From Amaurobius ferox (Eukaryota > Arthropoda > Arachnida > Araneae > Amaurobiidae): DNA of 64,000 nt. The notes beneath the pieces are model-generated. The model made no database searches. It was not told where the DNA came from and was given only the letters and a program-made list of their open reading frames with translations. This document shows positions 23,569 to 37,262 of the stretch, piece by piece; the first letter of the stretch is position 1; each line of letters begins with the position of its first letter. The translations under genes and the position numbers were made by a program. The stretch lies in contig OX578140.1 in the NCBI GenBank assembly GCA_951213105.1, forward strand, positions 121,007,653 to 121,071,652, written 5' to 3'.

Positions 23569-25255
23569 CTAATGATTATTTTTAGGGACAATCTATGGCT
23601 AATCTTTGCCCATTTTAATGCAATTGTTCATTTTATAGTATATATTTTTTCAGCGAATAATAATTTTTTTTTTTTTTTTATTAATTTGCCGAAGTAAAGG
23701 TTCTCTGTAGTCAAAAGTGTGAAATTGCAATTTATTTAGGTTCTGTTTTGGTATTAACTGATCGATTTTTTTTATTTCTTTTGTAACTCATTTTATTTAT
23801 TTGTTCTATGAAACTTGTATACTTTTTTTAATTCCAAAATTTAAATTATATACAGTTTTAATTTTTGTATATTCATACAAATCTGAAATCTTATATAATG
23901 ATCTGAATTGTAATACATTTTGGATTTATAACTTCATATACTTTACTGTATATGTATATTGTTTATTGATGCAACGTTGGTCCTATTGAAGTTTAAATTC
24001 AAAAGTGTATGAGTAATGTTTTTATTTATACTGTATCAGTTTTATTTATTTTAGTATGTTATAAATATAGTAATATTTGTTATATACTAAAGTTAACAAC
24101 ACATTAATTATTTAAACTGATAGCTGATGTGGCCAATTTTATCTGTATTTTATGGACATATTTCAAGCAGTATTTTACACATATTTTCAATGTATTTGAT
24201 TATGCAACTACTTCTTTTGAGATAATATCAATTCATATATGTTATGTTATGATTGTGAGTTTCTTTCCATGTATTAAACATGGCAATCTGATTATATGCC
24301 AGTTGATTGAATTACTAAAACTGATACATTTTTTATTTTGATTATCCTCTATCATACAATATAGAATTTTTCATTCTAATGATTTATAATAACCTATTTT
24401 TTATCCCAATGTTGATAAAATGTTTATTTGTAATTGCATATAAATTAAAATTTTTGGGATTCAGAATTTTCAGCATTAAACAGTTCTAAGGCAATTTTAA
24501 TTTATAATTTTAATCAAAGGTATTAAATGGGCTGAATGCGTGAAATTTTTTTTTGTATCCTGTGAACCTAGTCTGGTTTATTTATAACATTTAATTTAGT
24601 ATCTTATAAAATTAACAATTATCAATATTTAATTCCTTCCATAAAATATTTGGAGCAAGTTTCCTTTCGATTTTCTCTTAAATTCATCTTCCATATTATT
24701 TAGGTTTACTTCTATCATAATCAGTATAAAAATACAAAAGTGATCTTTTTGTTAAATTTTTTTTTTTTGCAAAGTATTCTTTAATCAATTTTGTAAAAAC
24801 TAAAGAAAGCGATTTTCGATTATGTAAAAATTCATTTTATATTGTTTAGGTCTACTTGTAACATAATTTCTATCAGAATGTAAAAAACTTGTATCTTTTT
24901 ATTATATTTTATTCTTAAGTCATTCATTTAAACCTTTTGTGAAAAATCTTAAAATTGTTTTCAAGTTGGTAACAAGTTCGTCATACTGATGAATCCAATG
25001 TGTTTGGCTGATCTGTGTTAATATGTTATTTTAATACACTTACATTGATAGCATAGTTCAAATTCATTTTTCAGCACTCTTTTTTGACTACCATTATTTT
25101 GGGAATTGTATTGTTTCTCTCTCCATAGGAAATAATGCTATGAAAATTTTTATTTTTGAATAATTTGAGTTTTAATCGTGCAAATTATTAAACATTCCAT
25201 CTTTTTGCAGTTCTTTACAAAATGAATATGCAGAATTTCATATGTGAATTCGTTT
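23569..25255. other. No gene seen
   Basis: Very AT-rich, with T- and A-runs. The short + frames at 23801-23989 and 24129-24341 have low-complexity composition and no family resemblance, so I do not call them genes. Confidence 0.5.
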
Positions 25256-25259
25256 TTAA

Positions 25260-26562
25260 CACTTTACAACAAAGTTGAAAAGTGTTTATGACTTTGTTCA
25301 TTCTGTCTGTCTGTCTGTCTGTCTGTCCATTAGCACGATAACTGCCGTCAAAATGACTTAATCAAAATGAAATTTTAGTATGTTGTTCAGACGGTCTGTA
25401 GGACCTATGGGAATATAAATAAATAATATCACCCAATTAGTTTTGGATTGAACCCGGGTTGAAAAAATGAAATACATTGAACCCTATGGGACCTAATTTT
25501 TCAAACATTTTTTAAGCGGATTTAAAATTCACAAATTGCTTCGAAAATTTTAGGTAATATTCTAATTATTCCATAAAATATATAAAAAAAAAATTCAGCA
25601 AAATATATTCAGTAGTTTTTTAAATAAAAATTAAAATAATAATTACACCTCTTATATGAAGCGATCACGTGACCATAATATGAAACGATCACGTGACCAA
25701 CTTCAAAATATAATACGGCATCCATCTTGTCTCAAAATCGTCATTTTTAAAGTTCTTTTTAATTCATATTGAGTGTTGTATTCGTCGTAAAACTTCTTTA
25801 TTTTCGCTTAAATTCTGTGCATCTATATACTGAAACAACGCAATGACAATATATTTGAGTTTAAATGCGCATCCAACTTTGATTATTTCTCTAACGAAGC
25901 CTATTTTTCACTTATGTGAAATGTAAACAGCAAAATATGTAGGATGAGTTGTATAGGAATTGCTGTATTTTTTTAATGCAAAAGAATTTAGCTCATGGAG
26001 TCTGCATAGCTGATATGAAAGAAATTTTCATTGACTTTACCGAGAGAAGGACGATTTTTTGCAATGAAGTTTTAAGCATAGAGTTAAATTACTTATAGCT
26101 CCATGGTCTTAATTTTTAAATAAAATGAATTATTATAGTATTGTGATGAATGACATGAATGGGAAATTATTTATGAATGAAATGCTGCTTTTTTAGAGAG
26201 AGCCAGGCGTGTTATTTTTTCTATGACGTCATTTGAATGAATTTCAGTTGTTTTCGATGAAGTTTTTAAATATAATAAATTATCGTGGTATTATGATAAT
26301 TCTAAAATTGTTACCGAGTAATATATCACATTTTAGAGATGTTTAAACCAGGCAATTTATATTTCAATGCCGTCATTTGAATGAAGTTCATTTTTTTCGA
26401 TGAATGTTTAAGTTTTCAAATATAATAAATCAATGTAGTATTGTGAGAAGTTTTAAAATATTACCGAGGAATGTATTGCATTTTAGACATGTTTAAATAA
26501 AATTGCATTGAAGTTGGAAAGTGTTTCATAATCAATGCTTTAAGCATGATTGATCTTTCTTG
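25260..26562 (+). mobile_element. TTAA-flanked 1.3-kb non-coding repeat, copy 2
   Basis: Collinear with 4171-5484 in the same orientation. It begins CACTTTACAACAAAGTTG after TTAA (25256-25259) and ends CTTTCTTG before TTTA, which is one change from TTAA. The TCTG microsatellite (about 25303-25328) is a purer run than in copy 1. No coding frame survives across the copies. Confidence 0.65.
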
Positions 26563-26690
26563 TTTAGTTATGTCCATGATTCACAACACACACATATAGA
26601 AATATTTTCCCCATAGTGTTCATGATGGCTGGAAATATGCTTATCTGTCATGATCATGAATTAAAAAGTATACTTTATACTAAAGATGGG

Positions 26691-27308
26691 CAAATACTAT
26701 TTGCAAATACTCGGAATATCATGAATGTTATGAAATATTTGAGATCTTGACTATAACATCACTAAAAAAAAATTTGAATACTTTCAATATTGCACCATGA
26801 ATAACAGCTGTTTCTGAAATAAATGTTAGGACACTCCAGAAGAAAAAATTTGAATGTACCTAGAAAAAAAATTTGCTTCTATCAAGTGACAGCATTTGCA
26901 AGTATTCGAAAAAGAACAATCTTTGTCCTTGTTTGAGACAAAAAAAAAGCAGACTATATTTTGAGTGTTTGAATGCTTGTTTTCTTAAAATAAAAATATG
27001 CAGTTGCATTTAAAGTTAAGGAAAACTTGAGCAAAGTATTTACAGTTATTCAATCAATACAGTTAAAAAGTTTAACATTTAATCATTGAAACATTTAAAA
27101 TAAAAAGTTTCATTTATTAATTAATGTGGTTTTAGTATACTTTTTACTTATTTTTTTTACATTATTAATTTATTTACTAATTAATAAATAATATTTAATG
27201 AATATGGGTATTATTTATTAACAATTTGAATAAACTATTTGGGGGTATTAGAATATTCGAGATCTGGTTCATATTCGAATAAAAGTGTTATTTGTGTGCC
27301 TATCTCTA
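26691..27308. mobile_element. hAT-type MITE, TAGAGATGGGC family, copy 1
   Basis: The left end TAAAGATGGGCAAATA and the inverted right end TAGAGATAGGCACACAAATA belong to the same family as 41801-42434; both also contain tattcgagatctggtt near the right end. The flanking octamers CTTTATAC and CATTATAC match at 7 of 8 positions, as expected for hAT insertion. Confidence 0.75.
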
Positions 27309-27316
27309 CATTATAC

Positions 27317-29597
27317 AATAGTATAAGAAGTAAAATTGGGAGATATGAGATATCATCCAAAGAATTCTGATGGAAAATGCGGTCTGATGTCTTGTAGAAG
27401 TTGGGACAGCATTGTTTATACTAATTCTAAATTACTCGTATAGCTAATTTTCTCATTGCTTATTACATTTGTAATGTTATAATCATGCATTTAAAAAGCA
27501 GTGAATGTTAAGAATTTTAAAATTTATTTTGGAAAATTGATTTATAGTGTCAAATGATCAGCTATAAGGCTTTTAAAAGTTGTAGAACAGATTGGCTGTT
27601 GGGAGTTCAGCCCATCCTTTTGTTGTGTGACCATTTTTAACTTTGTCATATCAATGTATATTATGTTGTGTTTTTATTTGACTTGTTTTTGTATTAAATT
27701 TTTCATGTGTTTTATTTAAAAAGTATGCATAAAAGTTTTATTCTTATTTTAGTCAATTGGAAAAACTTGTAATAATTAGATAATGGAAATAAACATGCTT
27801 TGTAAATTTAATATGACTGTTTGCTTCTACACATTTTACTTTCTTACAATATATAGTATATGTATATGGTAAGTATAGTGGTGGAGGTGTCATCTGAGAT
27901 AGAATAGACCAATGAATGTGCATGTGACCCATTCAGATTTTCTTGAAATTTTACAGAAACTTTTCTCCCATAGAGGTATGAGAAACCATAATTTTAGTGA
28001 CTTAAGCCAAATACGTACATAGCTAATTGATTTTAAACTCGCTTGAGTGTGCATAAAATAACAAAAAAACTTTATTTTTTAGTTGCACATATAATCAATA
28101 ATAATAATAAAAATCTCTAATAATGAAAGATGTTTATAATAATAAAAAACAATGTCTATCTTACACATAGTGAAAGATACAAGCTACAGACAGTCACTAA
28201 ATTTACCTAAATTTACCTCCTATCCTGCAAAAATGCATTTTAGTGAGATATTTTATAAAATGTGAATTAGTTATGCATGTTTAAAGATGAAATTCAACCC
28301 TTATTGTAAGAAGTGTAATGAGCTGTAGTCAGATGAATTGGAGGGGGTGTTTTATGTAATATGATGCATACGGTTCCTTTCATTCTGTGAATCATTGTGA
28401 GGTAAGTATAACTAAATACAGTGGAATATGAATATAAGAGAAAGTTAAGTGTAGATTCACACTTAAGATATTTTTTCTAGAATAGGTCATGTATTACTAT
28501 TCTGCACATAAATAACACTTTATATCATATGTGTTGCTGTGTAGTACCGCTTTGTCATTTTTTTCATAATCAATCAAGATCTTGCAGCTCATAAATTTGA
28601 TCAAGGCTTTGGCTACTAAAATGTTGGATTTTTCATGTCAAGAAAGATTTGTTCCAAATTTTAAGAAATTATCAGATGTTGAAAGATTTACGCCATTTGA
28701 TCATTTCAGATGCCAAATCAACCATTTTTCAATGATGCATTCTGTCAGTCTAGATATGATATCTCATGAACAAATTGTGAAAATCACATGAAAGTTGGTG
28801 TAATTTAAGCTGGCAAAATGACCGCCACAGGTACACTAGTTTAACAATATGTTCATTTAAACTACAATCTTAAATTGGGTGTCTGAGTGTTAAATGTGTT
28901 TTATAAATGAGCAAAGAATTGGGACTGCACAGAGGATCAAACCCTATGCTTGGCAAACATTTCAGTGATGAGCTAAAAATTCTCCAGCTCAATACATTTA
29001 ATATTGCCTGAAAAAGATAACTTGATATGTATTTAAAAATATGTATTAATAATTAAGAATGCAAATATAACCAATTAAATATGAATTAGTTGGGATTTCA
29101 TTCTCAATCTGATAAATCAATGACTTGAATGAGAAAAAAAATCAAACACAGGATCCACATTTATTCTGAATAAGATTTATTTCTTTTAATAATCAGTTCA
29201 CATTTTAGTTTTATCTGACAGTATAACAATATATGCAGTATTAATAGTTGAACTGTAACGAAATGAGATGGGTCATAGGATAGACTATTATCACAAAACT
29301 GCATCTGGAATGGCGTCAACGAAAGTGGATTATTTTTTCTAGCGATTATCTCTGCACTCAAACTGTTACTCAGCAATTTCGAATCCTAGCCATATTCTCA
29401 GCGTCTACATTTAGAGAAGAATTTATGTTCCAATTGTTGGAAACGGATATAAATTTAAACGGGTGTGTAATGCGTTTTAATAGTTATGAACATTATAAAA
29501 TTTATAATAGATCAATAACTCTAATTTTATTCCGTTAATAATTTTTTTATTTCCCATTTTCTCAAAATATTTTCCTAATTACGCTTACAATTTTTAC
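27317..29597. other. No gene seen
   Basis: AT-rich intergenic sequence. A 27-codon-scale pattern search by eye found no conserved protein block; the + frame at 28582-28791 has no recognisable motif. Confidence 0.45.
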
Positions 29598-29610
29598 ACA
29601 CGACTTTTTG

Positions 29611-29671
29611 ACCCGGCCGTCCAAATAGATGCTCAAGTCCTTGTTGACGAGTCGGACGGTCTGGGTCTTCA
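29611..29671 (+). mobile_element. SINE tail-only insertion, first of a tandem pair
   Basis: This tail carries the stem GGCCGTCC (29615-29622) and GGACGGTC (29654-29661), then CTGGGTCTTCA. The 13-bp duplication ACACGACTTTTTG lies before it (29598-29610) and after it (29672-29684). Confidence 0.85.
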
Positions 29672-29684
29672 ACACGACTTTTTG

Positions 29685-29741
29685 ACAGTCGTCTTTTTGG
29701 TTGCTCAAGTCCTGGGATGAGTCGAACGGCTTGGGTTTTCA
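29685..29741 (+). mobile_element. SINE tail-only insertion, second of a tandem pair
   Basis: A diverged tail (GTTGCTCAAGTCC, GTCGAACGGCTTGGGTTTTCA) follows directly. A third copy of ACACGACTTTTTG ends it (29742-29754). The second element thus used the target duplication made by the first, or the pair arose by unequal exchange at that repeat. Confidence 0.8.
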
Positions 29742-29834
29742 ACACGACTTTTTGCATCGTTTTTTCCTACAAGTAAACGCATATATGCATAAAATGAACT
29801 ATTACTTATTTTGCGTGATAAGATGCTTAATTAT

Positions 29835-30025
29835 GCCGACACGGTGGCTAAGTGGTCAAAGGCAAGCATTTCCTCGTGCTCACTCGGCTGCCGGGTTGTG
29901 GGTTCGAGTCCCACCTTCAGGCATGGATATTGTGTTGTTAGGCGCAATATGTTCCATCCCCCACTGGCACGGCGGGGCAACGTCATGTAACGGCTAAATA
30001 GTTCACAATTCTAGGCGAAAAATAA
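29835..30025 (+). mobile_element. tRNA-derived SINE (second family), full length
   Basis: An intact A box TGGCTAAGTGG (29845-29855) and B box GGTTCGAGTCC (29901-29911) mark a tRNA-like head for internal RNA polymerase III transcription. A ~90-bp unrelated body and a short A-rich end (GAAAAATAA) follow. Flanks ATGCTTAATTAT and ATGTTTAATTTT (29823-29834, 30026-30037) are a target duplication with two differences. The head does not fold as a complete functional tRNA. Confidence 0.8.
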
Positions 30026-30037
30026 ATGTTTAATTTT

Positions 30038-31770
30038 AATTAATTTCATCTCTTTAGAGCAGGATAAAATTTAAATAAAAAATAAAAAAAATTCGAATCC
30101 GAAGAATATAGTTATTTAATCCCGCAATAGTTCATTTTATTTATGCGTACCATATTTCTGCTTACGAGAAACATTTGGGAGAAAATCTATGCATCAATAT
30201 GTAGACACTAGAAAATATTCCCGGGATTTAAAGCAGGAAAAAATTGAATTCATTCATAGTGTTTAAAAAGGCGTAGTTGTCCGTTGCGTGAGCAACACAG
30301 GCGGCTACTTCCCGTCCTCCAAAGTTCACGTTTCGACAGCTGCCTGGGGGTCGGAACCTTTTCATTTTTGAAAGCAACATTAAAATAAAATGCCTTCCAA
30401 TGAGGCCGCATACAATAATTTTTTTATACATACTTCAAAATGCGAATTTTTAATGGAAAATCTAATTAATATATTTAACTTAAAAAGAAAGCCTCTTTGA
30501 GAGGACCACAATTGAACGCTAGAATGCCGGAGGTTCCCCGCTTTCGGTATAGACGAATGATTTAATATCAAGTGGCTGATCATCGGAGATGGGGGGGGGG
30601 GGATGAATATATAATTTTCTTCTCAATTTTATATTTCGTTTAAAATATTAAGCAGAAAAACAACAACAACAGCAACAAAAAAAACAATATAAGCTAGAAC
30701 TAATTGCGAGTAACAGGATGAGTTCTCCAAATACAACATAAATTAAAACATTCTAAATTTCATTTCTTGATATATCTACTCTTATTTTGTCAACGCTATC
30801 GCTATTTACAATGCCATGGTCCTGGCGATCTCTGAAACGGATAGTCTTGGAACAAACAATACAGGTTCTGTGTAGACAACGGAGCAGCAAAATATAACAA
30901 GTCATATCACAATGGATTCGTAAACAATATATTTATGTACACAGAAAGAGATGTTCTTAAAAAAAAAACTCGCGGTACAGAAATAAGCGTAGGCAGAAAG
31001 GTCTGGAATGTGGTGGATACGTAGAATGCCTAGCCTTTCAATCAGCTATAAATTTTATTTACGAAGGCATTAATTAATGTATTCATGATTGAATTGAAGT
31101 TCGAAGACTAATTCGAGACTATATCTTGCAGACAATAGACTAATTTGCCTTGGCTGATTCATGAAATGAATTTGTATTGATAAAACTATTATGGAGTTAT
31201 TCCATAGCTGATAACGGCGAATATACTGTTGCCACAATTGGTATCTTAATGCTGCAATTTGGCTTAAGGGGAGATAATGATAGTTTTTTTACTTACGGAA
31301 AATTGAATTTTCACATTTAATTTAGGAAAATATGTTAAACTTTCAGGATTAATTAAAACAAAAACTAATCAGCTTCAGAATCGCATCAATTAAACATAAT
31401 AAGTGTATTTGTACGCATTACGATTTTCCCCAGTATGGTGTTTCTTTAAATACATTTTTCTCTGTTTCAAATGTTTGTGTGTATCAGTAGGATTACAAAA
31501 AAGTATTTATCCTGTTTGTTTGAAAATTAATATAAGTATTGAACTAACAAGTATTCATGCACCACATCTAATTTTTTTTAAATTTTTTAAAAATAAATTT
31601 GTAATAAACATATTCTTATCTGATTTAACAAAGAAAATCTGAAAATTAACCTTTATCATTTTTCAAAAGTACTTTCAAATGCTTTAGGTTTAATGCATAG
31701 AAGCATTAAATAGCTTTACTGTAATAAGAACAATGTTTCTGGTGACTTTATTTAAATTCACTGGAGTGCG
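30038..31770. other. No gene assigned; locally GC-richer patch at 30250-30600
   Basis: The 30250-30600 stretch is less AT-rich than its surroundings and contains CpGs and a 12-base G-run near 30590. Minus-strand frames at 30228-30431 and 30380-30583 overlap it but show no known motif. It may be an old repeat. The rest is AT-rich and featureless. Confidence 0.4.
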
Positions 31771-31779
31771 GATTGACTC

Positions 31780-32445
31780 GTCTTTCTCATACTAGAATTC
31801 ATTTTTTTTTTCAAATTTTACAAGAATTTGAAAAATTAGTATCATGGGTTCAAATGATTACAACTGTATTGTGTCACCCTTCACGTTAAAGGCCTTGAAA
31901 AAAATCTTTCGATTCATACCATACTTGATAATGTACCCTGCCCCCCGGGGGAGGTAACTTGCCTTACAAGGGGGGGGGGGGCTAATGACGTCATGAACAA
32001 AAAAAGAATTGTATCGCTGCTATTTTTCACAATTACTGAAACTATGAAATCTCGTGATTTTTAAACCATAAATAAGCCATTTTATGTATCAGTATGTCAA
32101 ATTTTATCCTATGCTGCCATGTTAAAAAAGTATAAAGATTTAGATTAAAATGCAAAGTTTTCGCTCGAGTTAAAAAAAATTCAAAAATTCTATCTAGTTC
32201 TAGATTTCTTGATAACAAAGCCGGATATAAAGTTTCGTGAAAATCCATTAATATTTGTGACGAAATCGACCACAGACATCAGACAGACAGAGGGTGATTA
32301 CTCCAAAAATAGTCAAAACATGTTCAGGAGGTCTGAAAACATGTATTGGCATCAAAATCTCGAAATCGAAAATTTTCGGGAAAACAATACTTTTCGACTA
32401 CGTATGAGACAAAATACTCAATATTACGTGTGAGAAAGTAGAAAT
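31780..32445 (+). repeat. Possible DINE-like or other non-coding repeat
   Basis: CTTTCTCATACTAG near 31787 is echoed by ATTACGTGTGAGAAAGT near 32425-32440. In between are G/C runs (31942-31981), a CAGACAGACAGAGGG microsatellite and cgaaatcgaaaattttcggg. The layout recalls the DINE-like elements elsewhere in the window, but the sequence is different. Boundaries are uncertain. Confidence 0.3.
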
Positions 32446-34724
32446 AATCTTGAGGACAAGGAATTCTGTTATTTGTATTTTGAGTTATAATAGTAATGTT
32501 TTCATATTAACAACATGTAAATATTGAAGTAAAAAAAATTCCATTTTAAAATATGAAAAAGCTTTTCCTATGTTCAAAATTAAAACTATAGCAAAATATA
32601 TGTAATTTTCACACTCAAAAGCTACTTTCTCATCTTAAGTTGTACTTTGGGCTTCATTTTGAAGCCATCCTTGAAGTTTCTATTATTGTTTTTTTTTTTT
32701 TTAGATTTTTAAGTGAATTGATAGATGCTTCCTCCAAAAGCTATTCTGAGGGAAACTTAAACCATTCGAAACTATCGTTCTCATAAACAAGTGGTTTGTA
32801 CGCAAACTAAAAAGTGAGTTTAGAATGGACTATCGTTATTGAGCGCATTGAAATATTTTTAAACACTCTATTTTGAAATGGAAATGTAGAATGTTTTGTT
32901 AGCATTTTTAATTTTTTTAATTATTTCGATAATTTTAGAAATTTAAATATCTCAACATTTAAATATACTGATTTGCTTCGTTTCTGAAATAAATTAATAT
33001 TTAAATAAAATTAAAATATATTTGAACATCTAAATTTCAAAATGCTTTGTTTATTTTGAGAGTTTGAAAATAATTCTAATTTTAAAAATTGTAATAAATA
33101 TTTTAGTTCCGAGATGCTTTGTTTGCGTTTGAATATTTAAAATAAATGAAAACATCTTAAAATAAAATATTAGAAATGTTAAAAGTTAAAATAAAAAATT
33201 TCAAAGATTCTGTTTCAGTTTAAAATTTATAAAGTAATTTAAATAGTTTTAAATAACTCTAAAAATATTAAATATTTGAACAATAAAATTTTTATACGTA
33301 TATCAATTTTCATTTAAAATATAGTAGAGGAAATAAAAACGTGAAATTACATTTACAATCTACGAGTTGCAACATATATCTATATTTCCCGATGATTTCT
33401 ATATAGTCATCATTTAATGAATCTTTTCATTATCTTTAGATTAGAGGATACCTAACAGTATGTTGGTAAATATTATTTTGATTTTCAACAAATTTATATC
33501 CAACTCTAGCATTGCTGGTTTTAATAAAATTTAAAATATACTATAACTGACTAAAACCGTTGCCTTTTTGTTCAATTCTGCTTGTTAGCAATATGTCTGC
33601 ACTGGCATGTGTAAATTTATTTCAAAATATTTTAAATGGATTAAAACTTTTTTATCCATTTAAAATATTTTCCACTTTTCCACCACTTTTATGTTTACAT
33701 GTTTTAATATAATATGTAAATAAATACGAATGAAATGCTTCATAAACTGATTTGAAGTCCAGTTTTAATTGCTGAAATATTGAAAATAATTTGAATATAT
33801 AAATATTTAAGCATTTTGAAAACATTTAAAATGTAAGTTTTAATTTAAATGTGTAAGTACTAAAATATATTAAATTAATAGTGACAATAAAATAGTAAGT
33901 TTCGTTCATATTGATTAGCTGAGCTGGGGTGACAACCTTTCACTGGTCAGTCAGCAAATATGCAAAGAAATCTATCGTCGGCAAGATATATTGTTCGTAG
34001 TAGATTTTATATAGTAGTTAAAATATTAAAAATGAATGTATTGACATTTACGATTGAAATTCTTGGACCATATCCTTTCAAACATTATATAATTTAAGTT
34101 TTGTACCAAGTTATGCAGACACATTATACGTTATGAAAGATATAAAGATTATATCATTTTATTTTAGACAAACAGTTTTAAATTCATGTAACATGTATAA
34201 TCTCAAAATTTCATAACTTAATTTTATATATAAATATTCTGCATTTTGTAATATTTCTTAAAACACTGTGTAATAAATAATTTTACACTAAATAATTTTG
34301 ATATTAATTTAGCAAAAATAAGTTCCAAGTGCATTTCAAATGCTTTCAATAGTTGTTTTGAATGGAATGAATTTACAGATTCTTTTTTCAAATTTCGAAA
34401 ATTTAAAATTAGAATAATCATAATGTTTTAGTATTATTTATTTACCGTAGAATTCCGATAATATCTTCACATTTTAATGTACCCCCCCCCCCCTCACCAT
34501 GAAATTGTGAAAGCATATCAAATTCCGTTTCTCTCACTTGTCTTTATGGCTCCCCCCTGTATATTATCTGAATTCGCTTCTTTTGAAGACCTTTGAAACT
34601 ACGATAATACATTTTTAGGATTTTGATGATAGCTTTTATCATGAGTAATGGAGTATTTATTTATTTTTTCTTATTTAGTGCATTATAGTATGTTTTTCAA
34701 CGTCATTTTATTTATTACTGACTA
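32446..34724. other. No gene seen
   Basis: Among the most AT-rich parts of the window, with many short A/T runs. No exon, RNA gene or bounded repeat was recognised. Confidence 0.5.
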
Positions 34725-35625
34725 CGTTATTATTACTTTCCTTATATACATAGTATAATGTATAAGGAAAGTATTGTGACGGGATCGAAAATTCGAATTC
34801 GAGTTTTCGACGGGAGAGCACGTTTTAGGCATCCCTAATTACTAATCGAACATTTTTGAGGTGATGTGTGTGTGTGTGCGTGTCAGTGAGACTGTGGAGA
34901 CGATATTTCACGAACGAATGAAGCGATTCGAATGAAATTTGGTACAAAATTACAATCCCTGAATGCTGGAAGCCTGTTGTTTTTAAACACAGTAATATTT
35001 AGAACCTGCTTAAATTTTCGAGTAATATTTTGAAAATATCATCAAAGAATCAAAACCTTTAATAAAGTTACGTAAATAGACATTTCTTATGTAATTCATC
35101 CTTAGAAAACGATTAACACAAACTTTAGAACGCTAGCATGAACCGTTCTCGAGATATTGCACATTTTTCAAATAAATTTATCGAAAAATTCCATAAAAAA
35201 AATATTAACTGTTGAGAAACATGTTCACTTTTCATGGATAATATCATGCGATAAATTTGGTGACATCATTCTTGTGGATCCTGCTCGTTCCATTCATGAA
35301 AAAAGATAGTTTGAGTAATACTTTTGCATTTGAACGCCAATAGTCATTTATCTGATATAAGAATAACTTATTTCTCCATTTATAACGCTTGGCGAGAATT
35401 TGGCGGAATGTCGGCAATTTTTTTAAATGTTGCCAAATAAACAAAAATCTCGCTAAATGGGTAAAAGACGCCAAGTCAATGAAAATGGCGACTACTTGAT
35501 GAAAATTCATATATTGGAATGACTATAAGTATCTACTATAAGAATAAACTATTTTTTTTCCCTTACTGTAAAAATAGTAAATTCATTGCATTATATAAGG
35601 AAAGTTATGCGCTGCCCACATCAGA
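34725..35625 (-). mobile_element. Helentron/DINE-like element, minus orientation
   Basis: Read on the minus strand it starts CTGATGTGGGCAGCGCATAA then CTTTCC (35624 downward). It passes ATATCTCGAGAACGGTTC, a CACA microsatellite (34868-34882), and ends in the stem-loop 34735-34772 (ACTTTCCTTAT... ATAAGGAAAGT). The same 5' block and 3' hairpin occur in the copies at 2815 and 59597. The ~150-bp unit seen in those copies is not evident here. Confidence 0.55.
34735..34772. other. Terminal stem-loop of the DINE-like element
   Basis: ACTTTCCTTATA and TATAAGGAAAGT are inverted copies around a short AT-rich loop. This is the counterpart of the hairpin at 60319-60351. Confidence 0.65.
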
Positions 35626-37254
35626 TTTTTTTCTTTTTAAATTGTAGAAAAGGTAAGACTTTTTATTTTTATTTATGAGTTTATAAAATGCAATTTGCAA
35701 TAAAAAGAAAAGTTGAACAAGGCTCCGAAAGTCAGCCTTTTATCTGAAAATTCAACCTTGCCCCCCCCCCCCCCCCCCCCCTACGTTCTAAAATTCCTTT
35801 TGTAATCCCCCACTGTCTTCTTCTTCTTTTTTTTTCAATAATCAAATTATAAATTCTTTGTATTCCCTGACTTTTTATTGAGAGAAAAGCGGTATTGTCG
35901 GAATTCTACGGTACTTAATATTCAAGTTATTTTTATTATTGATTATACGTCACGTATATTTATCTACCATACTGTAGCTGTTTAAAGATTTAAACCATTC
36001 ACAGTTTGAGGATTTATAAACCATTGCCACCGTATGGAATTGAAATAACGAAGGAAGGATATTACATTACTCTAAATATCCACCATGGACAGACGTTTGA
36101 GAAGGAGAAGGCATTATTAGTTTAGTGATAACACACAATATACGGATATCTTCTTTCCATTTCTTTCACGAAATTCCCCCAGCTTGATGGGTTCAGTTAT
36201 CAATAAAAATAGCAAGAAAACTTTTCAGACAATCTGATGCAGACAGTATATAATATAGACATTCAATTTCTTTTGCAACACAATCATTTTCTTTTGATTT
36301 CATGTTTTTTTTAAAAAGTGGTTTCCATGCGCTCAAATGAGCAGCAAAAGAATGTTCAAATGAGCAAAAAAATTGTACAGCTAATAATTTTTTCTCTATA
36401 TTAATAATAATAATAATAATAATAAATCCGGAATATTTTATGTTGAATAAAGATAATATCTTCTCAACTGTTAAATATGCAATTTTGAAATTTATGGCGT
36501 TATATATATCATTTGGTAGTCATATAAGGTTCTTTTATTTTGTAAATCTAACCGAAACAAAGGGAGATGAAAAAATCCTATTACATTAGTAGATCATTGT
36601 TTAATGGGAAGAAATCGGTATCAGGAACGAACGACACGCGTATATGCAAGGCAATAAATGCCCTTTAAAACGCTGTATTAAGGCCTTTAATACGGGGACA
36701 TTTGCAGTACTTGTCAAAGTACGTGGTCATATTCTTTTCGGAATTTAAATGTGCTTTATTTGTGATGGAGGGCATTTTAAACAGGCCATACACTACATTT
36801 CTATTCGTGTGTTATTTATTGTAGCATTCCTGATTAGGACAGCAATTAGTCAATAACCCTATTGTGTCACATAAGTCTGATTAATACGGGAATTAGTCAA
36901 TAGCTCTATTATGTCAAATAAGTCTAGCTTCTGTGACAGTTTTAGTATTGATTCCTATACTCATTGGACAATGCTATATAACTTTGTGATTAGCTTATTC
37001 ATCTGTCTCGCTTTGCTGTCCAGTAGGTTATCCAAACTTTTTAAATTCTCCGCTAGGCACACTGCAATCACTTTTATTCGATCGGTCATGATCACTTCAC
37101 TGTAGATAGACTTAATGTGCACACTCACGGACCTATCCTTACAACGTTATTGGGATGTTTAAATGCCATTTCATTGTGTTGCCTTTGTACGCTATAGGTC
37201 GAAATAGAAGAGGAAATAAAGTGAAAGCATCGTTCTCGAATATCCAGTACATTT
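35626..37254. other. No gene seen; 21-base C-run and a small tandem repeat
   Basis: A 21-base C-run begins at 35761 and an (AAT)n run lies at 36403-36424. A ~36-bp block (AATTAGTCAATA... CAAATAAGTCT) occurs twice at about 36842-36877 and 36891-36925. No coding exon was recognised. Confidence 0.5.
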
Positions 37255-37262
37255 GAATAGGG

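Noticed and set aside
29835..29920. tRNA gene call for the A/B-box region
   Set aside because: No proper acceptor stem or anticodon stem can be formed, and a SINE body, A-rich end and target duplication follow.
29701..29997. 98-codon + frame with plausible-looking residues
   Set aside because: It is the translation of a SINE tail and the tRNA-derived SINE head and body.
30228..30583. Possible exon in the GC-richer patch
   Set aside because: No conserved residues and no paired splice sites with a continuing frame.
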